This document shows positions 1-5,142 of a stretch of DNA of 12,316 nucleotides, one piece after another. Both the position numbers and the translations under genes were made by a program. This DNA comes from JBAROU01 sp049642385 (GTDB taxonomy: Bacteria > Chloroflexota > Dehalococcoidia > DSTF01 > RBG-16-68-14). The stretch spans positions 1-12,316 of the forward strand of contig JBAROU010000113.1 of the NCBI GenBank assembly GCA_049642385.1, written 5' to 3'. The notes beneath the pieces were generated by a model. The model saw nothing but the letters and a program-made list of their open reading frames with translations, was not told where the DNA came from and searched no databases. Each line of letters begins with the position of its first letter. The stretch's first letter is position 1.

Positions 1-128
1 CCGTGCCCATCTCGATGGGGCGATACCAGGCCAAAGCCATCTCTAACTGCCGCGCCACTTTCGTCCCCGACGCCGGCCACTTCTGGATATTCGAACACTT
101 CGACGAGGTGCTAGCGAGGCTGACGTAA
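1..128 (+). CDS. Alpha/beta hydrolase, C-terminal fragment (5' end outside window)
   Basis: The frame is open from the left edge to the TAA at 126-128 and gives about 41 residues ending in DAGHFWIFEHFDEVLARLT. The GHF..FEH pattern near the C-terminus, preceded by VP..MGRY.A.AI, is how many alpha/beta-hydrolase-fold enzymes end; the His of GHF would be the catalytic-triad His. The nucleophile elbow and the acidic residue lie outside the window, so the substrate cannot be judged. The stop is followed by an inverted repeat at 161-190. The family call rests on a short tail, so confidence is moderate. Confidence 0.6.
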   Translation, partial: VPISMGRYQAKAISNCRATFVPDAGHFWIFEHFDEVLARLT

Positions 129-160
129 GGCGACAGCTGCCTCGGATTGGCCCGACACGA

Positions 161-190
161 TCTCGCGATAGTGCGCCCGGCCTCGCGAGA
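161..190. repeat. 8-bp inverted repeat between hydrolase and LuxR-type gene
   Basis: TCTCGCGA (161-168) is exactly complementary to TCGCGAGA (183-190), with a 14-nt loop. Each arm also contains the palindrome TCGCGA, so CTCGCGA occurs twice as a direct repeat 20 bp apart (162 and 182), close to two helical turns. No T-run follows. It could be a weak terminator for the hydrolase, or an operator just upstream of the regulator gene at 232. Confidence 0.4.
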
Positions 191-216
191 CTAGTGTAAT
201 TCGGCTGTACCTGGGT

Positions 217-222
217 TATGCT
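217..222 (+). promoter_or_regulatory. Candidate -10 element, leaderless start of LuxR-type gene
   Basis: TATGCT lies 9 nt before the ATG at 232, which would place transcription initiation at or next to the start codon. There is no GGAGG-like ribosome site upstream of the ATG, only GGGG at 226-229. A leaderless mRNA is therefore plausible. No clear -35 is visible, so confidence is low. Confidence 0.3.
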
Positions 223-231
223 CTTGGGGTC

Positions 232-1044
232 ATGGGGGAAAGAGGGCGGCCCAAGCATCCCGATGTTCTCACTCCGCGCGAGTGGGAAGTCGTATCGCTG
301 CTGCGTGAGGGGCGCTCCAACGAGGAAATCGCGGGCCAACTGGGGATCAGCCTGGCGGGCGCGAAGTATCATGTTTCTGAGATTCTGAGCAAGCTCGGCG
401 TGAGCAGTCGAGAAGACGCGGCCAAGTGGCGGCCGGCGGGGTCACGGCGGCCGCCGTGGGCACACGTGCTCGCTCCGGTCGGTTGGATGGTGCTCCAAGC
501 GAAGGCACCGAAGCTTGCAGCTGCGGCCTCCTTGGCGATCGTGGCGGTAGTGGCGGTAGGCACAGGTACGCTGGTCTGGGGGTTGCTTCGCACGAGCTCA
601 GCGGACAGTTTGAACACGCAGAATATCGCGCAGCACGCCAGCGTGGCTACAATCCCGCCCCGTGGCATTTCTGACGGACTCCCTTCCGAGCAGGTGTCAC
701 GACGCGGCATCCATTTTCATGGAATCATCGATCCGGCGGGTGAGAAGGCAGCCAGGCCGGGCTTCCGATTAGTGGGAGCGGACGTCACGATCCCCAGCTC
801 TTTCAACCCACTAGCGGTGCCGCTCATTGGGCAAGGACCATCAACAACCATCACACTGCGCATTAGAGACGTCGTTGGACGATCCTATGATCCGATCCAA
901 GTGTTCCCGCCCGTTTGCCAGGAGTGCGACGCGCCGGCCCGAGTGCTCCTGCTGTACCAGGTGCCGGAGGATATCGAAGTAAAGGAGAGCATCCTTCTCT
1001 CCGTGTGTTCGGCGGGACTCGCACTCTCACCAGAGTGTTCCTGA
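232..1044 (+). CDS. Membrane-anchored LuxR-type HTH regulator
   Basis: The protein has 270 residues. Residues 12-66 are a LuxR/GerE helix-turn-helix: LTPREWEVVSLL opens it, followed by SNEEIAGQLGIS, AKYHVSEILSKLGV and a basic stretch. One strongly hydrophobic span follows at about 95-119 (LAAAASLAIVAVVAVG), with the HTH presumably cytoplasmic. The remaining 150 residues would lie outside the membrane and include C229xxC232, C259 and C269, which could form disulphides or bind a metal. There is no receiver or PAS domain, so it looks like a one-component regulator with an external sensor domain joined directly to a DNA-binding domain. The ATG at 232 is chosen because GERGRPKHPDVLTPRE is a natural lead-in to the HTH. 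Domain assignment is secure; the outer domain is not recognised. Confidence 0.85.
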   Translation: MGERGRPKHPDVLTPREWEVVSLLREGRSNEEIAGQLGISLAGAKYHVSEILSKLGVSSREDAAKWRPAGSRRPPWAHVLAPVGWMVLQAKAPKLAAAASLAIVAVVAVGTGTLVWGLLRTSSADSLNTQNIAQHASVATIPPRGISDGLPSEQVSRRGIHFHGIIDPAGEKAARPGFRLVGADVTIPSSFNPLAVPLIGQGPSTTITLRIRDVVGRSYDPIQVFPPVCQECDAPARVLLLYQVPEDIEVKESILLSVCSAGLALSPECS

Positions 1045-1324
1045 CGCGATTGCCTGGCTCGATAGAGAACCTGCGCAGGTAGGCACCTCAGTCTTCGGAC
1101 TGTGATACACTTGTGTCGAGCATTCGTGGCCGTCGTGCCCTCCGCCTAGCGCGGACCTCGTGCCCAGCGTGGCCCCTGACGAAAGGGGCCTTTTGTGTTG
1201 AACCAGCAGGGCAGCGGGGGAGGGGCGGCTGATTTCTACAAGGTCTCCCTTCCCCTAGACCGCCGCAAGCCCGTCTCCGACCGTGTACGGGTTTTCCCAG
1301 ATCGTATCCCGGAGGCCAGGGCTG
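1045..1324. other. Intergenic region before the phage-like genes
   Basis: This 280-nt stretch holds no convincing gene. It contains a small hairpin with a stable C(UUCG)G tetraloop (CAGTC 1089-1093, TTCG, GACTG 1098-1102), the terminator at 1171-1200, and a possible purine/pyrimidine hairpin pairing GGGGGAGGG (1216-1224) with CCCTTCCCC (1247-1255), one G-T wobble. The small hairpin is not followed by a T-run. The ribosome-binding site of the next gene is at 1311-1315. Confidence 0.5.
1171..1200 (+). terminator. Rho-independent terminator
   Basis: GGCCCCT (1171-1177) pairs with AGGGGCC (1184-1190) across the six-base loop GACGAA, followed immediately by TTTTGTGTT. The 7-bp GC stem plus T-run is a classic intrinsic terminator on the plus strand. 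It would end transcription from the LuxR-type gene and insulate the downstream phage-like operon. Confidence 0.8.
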
Positions 1325-1807
1325 ATGGGTGAGCGCGGCCCGCTGCCGGTGCCGCACGCCCGCAGGCGCAACCCGCGCCGGGTGGCCGGCAAGGTCGTCA
1401 CGGCCAAGCGCCCGCCCATGCCCGCGGACTTGCCCGCCGAAGCCAGGGCCGAGTGGCGGCGCGTCGTACCGGTGCTAGACGAGATTGGCGTGCTCGCGAC
1501 CGTCGACCGCGGGGCGCTGATCCGCTACTGCACCGCCTGGGCGGACTGGGTTGAGCTGGAGGAGCTGATCCGGCGTTCGGGCAAGCTGATCAAGGGCCAG
1601 AAGGGGAACCTCGTGCGCAACCCCCTGCTCCTGGTGCGGAGCGACGTCGAGGCGACGCTCTCCGACCTAGGGAAGCAGCTCGGCCTGACGCCGGCCGCGC
1701 GCCTGCGCGCCGACATCCGCCACGAACGGCCTGAGGAGCCAAGCGAAGAGGAAGCGCGCCGGGTAACCGCCATCGATGCGTACCGGAGGAGGCTGGAAGC
1801 GTCATGA
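1325..1807 (+). CDS. Phage terminase small subunit, P27 family
   Basis: The product has 160 residues starting MGERGPLPVPHARRRNPRR. The opening GxRGPxPxP followed by a basic NP-containing stretch is typical of P27-type small terminases, as is the body: L..EA.AEW.R.VP.L...G.L...D...L..YC..W, then ...G.LI.G..GN.V.NPL. The small subunit binds the packaging site on phage DNA and recruits the large ATPase/nuclease. The ATG at 1325 is preferred over the in-frame ATG at 1283 because GGAGG (1311-1315) sits 9 nt before it and family members begin this way. The stop overlaps the next start (ATGA, 1804-1807). Unusually, no large terminase follows anywhere in the window. Confidence 0.88.
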   Translation: MGERGPLPVPHARRRNPRRVAGKVVTAKRPPMPADLPAEARAEWRRVVPVLDEIGVLATVDRGALIRYCTAWADWVELEELIRRSGKLIKGQKGNLVRNPLLLVRSDVEATLSDLGKQLGLTPAARLRADIRHERPEEPSEEEARRVTAIDAYRRRLEAS

Positions 1808-3030
1808 CCACCGTTGAAGCAGTCCAGATCGAGCACGTTGACATCGACGCGCTCCACCCCGACCCGGCCAACCCGCGCCGTATCAGCGACCAAGAGCTCG
1901 AAAGCCTCACTAGATCGATCCGAGAGTTCGGGCTGGTCGACCCGATCATCGCACGACACGATGACGGAATCGTGATCGGCGGCCACCAGCGCCTGCTCGC
2001 GGCGAGGAAGCTGGGACTGAAGAACGTACCCGTCGTCTACGTCGACCTGGCGCCCGAACAGGCCAGGCTCCTCAACCTCGCGTTGAACAAGATCAGCGGC
2101 GAGTGGGACGAGGAGCAGCTCGCCCGGCTTGTGGCAGACCTGACGCCTGTCAGCGACCTCGACCTGACGCTGTCCGGCTTCAGCGAGGACGAGCTGGGCA
2201 AGCTGCTCAAGTCGCTCGACAAGCGCGAACGCAGGGAGCGCACAGAGACCTTCGACCTCGACGCCGCGCTTGAGAAAGCACGTGCCGCGCCGGGCGTCTC
2301 ACGCGGCGACGTGTGGGCGCTGGGCGATCACCGCGTCATGTGCGGCGACGCGACCGACGAAGGCGACGTGTCGCGCCTCCTGGACGGACAGCGGGCGAGC
2401 GTCGCCTTCACCGACCCTCCTTACAACGTCGCGCTGGGTGACCACGGCGGTCAGGGGCGGGGCCAGCGCAAGCGCCGGCTCAAGAACGACGCCCTGCCGG
2501 CGGCAGAGTGGCGCGCCTTCTGCGAACGCTGGGCCAAGCACCTCCTCGACAACACCGATGGCGCGCTCTACGTCTGCATGTCCACCAAGGAATGGCCGCT
2601 GGTGAGCCAGGTACTCGAAGAGGCCGGCGGCCACTGGTCGGACACGATCATTTGGGCCAAGGATCGCTTCGTGCTGGGGCGGGCCTCGTACCAACGCGGC
2701 TACGAGCCGTTGTGGTTCGGCTGGCGCGCGGGCGCCAGGCCCTACTGGTGCGGCGACCGCGACCAGAGCGACGTCTGGCGCATCGCGCGGCCCTCGTCGT
2801 CAGAGGCGCACCCGACGATGAAGCCGCTGGAGCTGGTCGAACGCGCCTTGAAGAACAGCAGCCGGGCGGGCGACGTAGTGTTGGATCTCTTTCTCGGTTC
2901 GGGCAGCTCGCTCGTCGCGGCGGAGCGCACGGGGCGGGTCTGTTTCGGGATGGAGCTGGACCCGCACTACGCGCAGGTGGCGTTGCTCAGGTGGGAGGCG
3001 TTCACGGGAGAGAAGGCGAAGAAGCTGTGA
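1804..3030 (+). CDS. ParB-domain DNA methyltransferase (N6-adenine/N4-cytosine type)
   Basis: The protein has 408 residues. Residues 8-105 form a ParB/Srx-like domain with the hallmark GGHQRLLAARKLG (59-71). From about 165 there is a DNA amino-methyltransferase: catalytic DPPYN at 204-208, HPTMKP at 336-341, and the SAM-binding FLGSGSS at 363-369. Catalytic motif before SAM motif is the beta-class order. Such fusions are common in prophages and mobile elements; they methylate adenine (or N4-cytosine) and may protect phage DNA or tune its expression. All key residues are present, so it should be active; the target sequence cannot be read off. GGAGGAGG at 1785-1792 is the ribosome site, and translation is probably coupled to the terminase gene. 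The last 64 nt overlap an opposing gene. Confidence 0.92.
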   Translation: MTTVEAVQIEHVDIDALHPDPANPRRISDQELESLTRSIREFGLVDPIIARHDDGIVIGGHQRLLAARKLGLKNVPVVYVDLAPEQARLLNLALNKISGEWDEEQLARLVADLTPVSDLDLTLSGFSEDELGKLLKSLDKRERRERTETFDLDAALEKARAAPGVSRGDVWALGDHRVMCGDATDEGDVSRLLDGQRASVAFTDPPYNVALGDHGGQGRGQRKRRLKNDALPAAEWRAFCERWAKHLLDNTDGALYVCMSTKEWPLVSQVLEEAGGHWSDTIIWAKDRFVLGRASYQRGYEPLWFGWRAGARPYWCGDRDQSDVWRIARPSSSEAHPTMKPLELVERALKNSSRAGDVVLDLFLGSGSSLVAAERTGRVCFGMELDPHYAQVALLRWEAFTGEKAKKL

Positions 3031-3416
3031 GGGCGGGGGCGCCGGTTCGCAAAGGCTCCGTGCGTGAACGTGGCGTCGAACTCGATGCACACGCGCCCGT
3101 TGCTCTCGCTCTGCCACGCCAGGGTAAGACAGTTAGCGCTGGTGCGGATGCGCTCGAACTTGCCACGTTGAAGGAGCGCGAACCCCTTCATGTACTCCGA
3201 GGCGGGCCGAATGTCGAACTCTGAGATGTGGCGTTCCGCGCGCGCCTCGGTCGAATGGAAGATCAACAGTGTGCCGCGCAGATCCGGTGGGCAGCCTGTC
3301 AGGTCAAATTTGACGGGGCGGTCGAGCCCGTTGAATCGCGCGGTTCCTTTCACGCTGCCAGCGTTGTTGAAGGCGAGCGCGCCCTCAACGATCAGGTCGT
3401 TCGGTCGCCAGGCCAT
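2967..3416 (-). CDS. Uncharacterised beta-rich protein, 149 residues
   Basis: This minus-strand gene starts with ATG at 3416, with a strong GGAAGGAG ribosome site 6 nt upstream (complement of 3423-3430), which argues strongly that it is real. The product begins MAWRPNDLIVEG, and residues 1-115 look like a conserved domain: alternating hydrophobic strands, GLDRPVKFDLTG (30-41), DLRGTLLIF (45-53), EYMKGFALLQRG (74-85) and W.SESNGRV.IEF (101-113). I have an impression of similar unnamed proteins but cannot name a family or function. The tail after about residue 117 is Arg/Pro-rich and runs antisense into the end of the methyltransferase gene. It is the second gene of a minus-strand pair, 31 nt after the 57-residue gene. 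Confidence 0.72.
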   Translation of the reverse strand: MAWRPNDLIVEGALAFNNAGSVKGTARFNGLDRPVKFDLTGCPPDLRGTLLIFHSTEARAERHISEFDIRPASEYMKGFALLQRGKFERIRTSANCLTLAWQSESNGRVCIEFDATFTHGAFANRRPRPHSFFAFSPVNASHLSNATCA

Positions 3417-3447
3417 CTGGCGCTCCTTCCTTGGGCCCCGGGGCGAG

Positions 3448-3621
3448 CTACTCGGCGTACTCGTAGCCCGCGCGCACCAGCCGTTCGCCGACGGCGGGGG
3501 TGACCGCCCAGATCAGGCCGTCGTCGCCGAGCACGAGCATCACGATCTTGGTGGCGCGATCGGCGAAGGACTTCGCTGCGCCGTAGGTGTTGAACTTGCC
3601 GATCGTGGTGAGCGTCCGCAT
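3448..3621 (-). CDS. Uncharacterised small protein, 57 residues
   Basis: The gene starts with ATG at 3621, preceded 9 nt upstream by a perfect AAGGAGG (complement of 3631-3637); this site selects it over longer in-frame starts. The product, MRTLTTIGKFNTYGAAKSFA onward, has two short hydrophobic strands (KIVMLVLGDDGLIWAVT) and ends ERLVRAGYEYAE. It is small, globular-looking and lacks a membrane span. I do not recognise it. It leads the minus-strand pair driven by the promoter at 3647-3676 and is divergent from the RAMA gene, so the three genes likely form one regulated module. Confidence 0.72.
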   Translation of the reverse strand: MRTLTTIGKFNTYGAAKSFADRATKIVMLVLGDDGLIWAVTPAVGERLVRAGYEYAE

Positions 3622-3646
3622 CGTGGTTGCCCTCCTTCGTTGACCC

Positions 3647-3676
3647 ATACATCACTCAGACGCCCCGGAAAGTCAA
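3647..3676 (-). promoter_or_regulatory. Minus-strand promoter of the two-gene unit, twin of the one at 3748
   Basis: On the minus strand TTGACT (3676-3671) is followed 17 nt later by GATGTA, within the longer element GAGTGATGTAT (3657-3647). The ATG lies 25 nt beyond. The same -35, spacing and 11-nt element occur in the divergent promoter, which supports both as real even though the -10 is not a close TATAAT match. Confidence 0.65.
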
Positions 3677-3685
3677 GCGCACGAT

Positions 3686-3740
3686 CACCAGATGGTGGGC
3701 GTCAGGGCGGAATTATCGAGAAGCTGCGCCCCTGGCGCAG
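3686..3740. promoter_or_regulatory. Two palindromes between the divergent promoters (candidate operators)
   Basis: CACCA (3686-3690) and TGGTG (3693-3697) form a compact inverted repeat with a 2-nt centre. CTGCGCC (3724-3730) and GGCGCAG (3734-3740) form a perfect 7-bp inverted repeat around CCT. Both lie in the 71 nt between the two -35 boxes, where a shared repressor or activator could act on both promoters. Function is inferred from position only. Confidence 0.4.
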
Positions 3741-3747
3741 AATTCGC

Positions 3748-3777
3748 TTGACTTCGTTCGGCTTCAGAGTGATGTAT
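3748..3777 (+). promoter_or_regulatory. Plus-strand promoter of the RAMA/zinc-finger gene
   Basis: TTGACT (3748-3753), then a 17-nt gap, then GATGTA inside GAGTGATGTAT (3767-3777). The ATG at 3806 lies 28 nt beyond, with AAAGGAGGT in between. The arrangement matches the divergent minus-strand promoter base for base in both boxes and in spacing. Confidence 0.65.
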
Positions 3778-3805
3778 CGCAGCACCAAACGAAAGGAGGT
3801 GCTCG

Positions 3806-4324
3806 ATGAGCATCGAAGATCGCAACCTGAAGCCGGGGACCGTGCTGGTGGCGCGGTACAAGAAGCAGGACCACCCCTGCGAGGTGGTCGCGGGCGAAGA
3901 GGGGAAGGTGCGCTATCGCCTGAAGGGCGGCCGGGAGTACGACAGCCCGTCGGCGGCGGGGAGCGCTGTGATGGGAGGCACGGCCTGCAACGGCTGGCGC
4001 TTCTGGTCGGTCGAGGGCAGCGAGCCCAAAGCGTCGCGCAAGGACGCGGCGACGAAGGCCACGCCGAAGACCGCTGCCAAGAAGACCACCGCGCGGAAGG
4101 CCAGCGCCAAGAAGACCGCCACGAAGAAGGCGCGACCCAAGGCCAAGAGCGCAGCCAAGGTCGGCAACCCGAACGGCGCGAAGGCCCAGGAGCCCGAAGC
4201 GCCGACCGAGAAACCGGTCGGGTGTGGCGACTGCGGCCAGGAGTTCCCGAACTCGCGCGAGGCAGCCAAGCACATGCAGGACGAGCATGGCTCGGTGCCG
4301 GCGCAGCCCGGCGACACGCAGTAG
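3806..4324 (+). CDS. RAMA domain protein with H1-like Lys/Ala linker and C2H2 zinc finger
   Basis: The protein has 172 residues in three parts. Residues 8-70 match the RAMA pattern: LKPGTVLVARYKK, then EYDSPSAAGSAVMGG (44-58) and NGWRFWSV (62-69). RAMA domains accompany restriction and methylation enzymes and are predicted to recognise modified DNA. Residues 73-118 are a Lys/Ala/Thr-rich, histone-H1-like stretch with repeated KKTxxKxA, disordered and DNA-binding in character. Residues 140-161 form a C2H2 zinc finger: C140xxC143, 12 residues, H156, 4 residues, H161. The ribosome site AAAGGAGGT (3792-3800) is strong. The gene lies close downstream of a methyltransferase gene, suggesting but not proving a reader of its mark. 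The expected binding is to DNA in the cytoplasm. Confidence 0.82.
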   Translation: MSIEDRNLKPGTVLVARYKKQDHPCEVVAGEEGKVRYRLKGGREYDSPSAAGSAVMGGTACNGWRFWSVEGSEPKASRKDAATKATPKTAAKKTTARKASAKKTATKKARPKAKSAAKVGNPNGAKAQEPEAPTEKPVGCGDCGQEFPNSREAAKHMQDEHGSVPAQPGDTQ

Positions 4325-4347
4325 CGCGCAGCCAAGCCCCCGCGCCA

Positions 4348-4382
4348 GCAGCAGGCTTCTCAGGAGGCCTGCTGCCTCTCTT
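4348..4382 (+). terminator. Terminator after the RAMA gene
   Basis: GCAGCAGGC (4348-4356) pairs perfectly with GCCTGCTGC (4367-4375). The stem extends inward by three more pairs (one G-T) to a TCAG loop. CTCTCTT follows, a T-rich rather than pure-T tail. It lies 24 nt after the stop codon and separates this gene from the operon starting at 4426. Confidence 0.65.
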
Positions 4383-4425
4383 GGTAAGCAGGGCTGCGAG
4401 GTAAGCAGAGGTTACTGATGCTTAC
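4383..4425 (+). repeat. Three GTAAGCA copies just upstream of the 4426 start
   Basis: GGTAAGCAG occurs at 4383-4391 and again at 4400-4408, 17 bp apart. The inverted form TGCTTAC occupies 4419-4425, directly abutting the ATG. The second and third copies can fold into a hairpin whose loop contains the only ribosome-site-like GAGG. It could be an operator or a translational control hairpin. Confidence 0.45.
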
Positions 4426-4811
4426 ATGAACGGGCGCAAGTGCAAGGCGAAGAACGACAAACGGGAGCCGTGCGGCCAAGCGCCCCTCCGGAACAGCGAC
4501 TACTGCTTCTGGCACGACCCCGAGCACGAAAAGGAAGCGACCGAAGCTCGCAGGCTAGGCGGGTTGCGCCGGCGACGCGAGCGCGTGGGCTCGAAGGCAC
4601 CTACGACGTCGGCGAGCTGGAGAGCGTGTCCGAGATCCGTCGGCTCGTGCGCATTGCCGTGCTCGACTCGCTCGGCCTTGAGAACTCCGTGTCGCGGGCG
4701 CGCGTGCTGCTCTCGGGCGCGCAGGTCGCGGCCAAGCTGCTGGAGGTGGGCGAGTTGGAGGAACGGGTCGCCAAGCTGGAGGCCGCCGTCGAGGCGGGAG
4801 GGCGCAGGTGA
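4426..4811 (+). pseudogene. Cys/His zinc-binding phage protein, frameshifted
   Basis: Two frames are needed. From ATG 4426 the frame gives MNGRKCKAKNDKREPC and on to YCFWHDPEHEKEATEARRLG, with a C6-x9-C16-x10-C27-x2-H30 zinc-binding pattern and a basic GGLRRRRER end; it then degenerates into Arg/Ser/Cys/Pro-rich sequence typical of a wrong frame. From about 4590 the -1 frame takes over with natural sequence: GTYDVGELESVSEIRRLV, SLGLENSVSRARVL and a coiled-coil end VGELEERVAKLEAAVEAG, stopping at 4809-4811. One missing base near 4585-4597 explains this. No slippery heptamer is visible there, so a sequencing error or a true mutation is likelier than programmed shifting. The intact product would be about 128 residues. 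Function unknown, presumably phage-related. Confidence 0.65.
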
Positions 4812-4861
4812 GCGCGCACGTTGCGCGTGTGCGGCTGCTCCTGCAGGCGGCGCTGTCATGA
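4808..4861 (+). CDS. Possible 17-residue coupling ORF
   Basis: GTG at 4808 overlaps the stop of the preceding gene (GTGA), and this mini-ORF ends at TGA 4859-4861, overlapping the next ATG (ATGA). The product would be VSAHVARVRLLLQAALS. The double overlap would keep ribosomes moving between the neighbours. It may also be chance or the remnant of a gene. No independent ribosome site stands out. Confidence 0.25.
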   Translation: MSAHVARVRLLLQAALS

Positions 4862-5142
4862 CGCTGGGCCGCCGCCTGGAGGCGCTGGAGCGGCAGGTTG
4901 AGGAGCGCGCCATGTGGGCACACCATGAGCGCATCGTGAGCGAGCTGGGCATCTCGCGCCAGGAGCTGTGGGAGCGGGCCACCTGGCTCAGCAAGGACTT
5001 GGACGTGTACCGGCGCGCCGGTATGAGCGAAGAGCAGGCGATGCGCTGCTACGCCGAGGCGAAGGGCTGGGACCCGGACGCGACGCTCGCCGCTATCGCG
5101 CAACGGGTGCGGGAGTTCCATGCGGCTGACGAGCAGGGTTGA
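4858..5142 (+). CDS. Small R-L-x-x-L-E protein A, 94 residues
   Basis: The product starts MTLGRRLEALERQVEERA, a heptad-like amphipathic helix, and continues mostly helical: ELGISRQELWERATWL, then AGMSEEQAMRCYAEAKG, then ATLAAIAQRVREF. It has no membrane span or signal peptide. The ATG at 4858 is chosen because sequence upstream in this frame is the wrong-frame portion of the preceding gene. AGGCGG, 8 nt upstream, is only a modest ribosome site. The protein aligns along its length with the next one (shared EL..A..L, GM(S/T)...A and a final R-rich helix), so the two look like tandem duplicates. The 3' end overlaps the next gene by 23 nt. Function unknown. Confidence 0.65.
   Translation: MTLGRRLEALERQVEERAMWAHHERIVSELGISRQELWERATWLSKDLDVYRRAGMSEEQAMRCYAEAKGWDPDATLAAIAQRVREFHAADEQG

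Noticed and set aside
1088..1357. Minus-strand frame of 89 codons over the intergenic region.
   Set aside because: It has Pro/Arg-rich wrong-frame character, no ribosome site, and it crosses the terminator at 1171-1200.
2508..3224. Plus-strand open frame of 238 codons over the methyltransferase.
   Set aside because: It is the shadow of the methyltransferase frame in high-GC DNA; the Arg/Ala/Gly-rich product has no recognisable motif.
3190..4404. Long plus-strand open frame of 404 codons.
   Set aside because: Its translation is Arg/Gly/Ala-rich without natural motifs and it runs against the well-supported minus-strand genes and out of frame with the RAMA gene.
4585..4597. Programmed -1 ribosomal frameshift.
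   Set aside because: No X-XXY-YYZ slippery heptamer and no clear downstream pseudoknot is visible; a lost base is simpler.
4426..5142. Single 238-residue protein.
   Set aside because: The middle portion is Arg/Ser/Cys/Pro-rich wrong-frame sequence; the natural sequence there lies in the neighbouring frame, and the last part is a separate gene starting at 4858.
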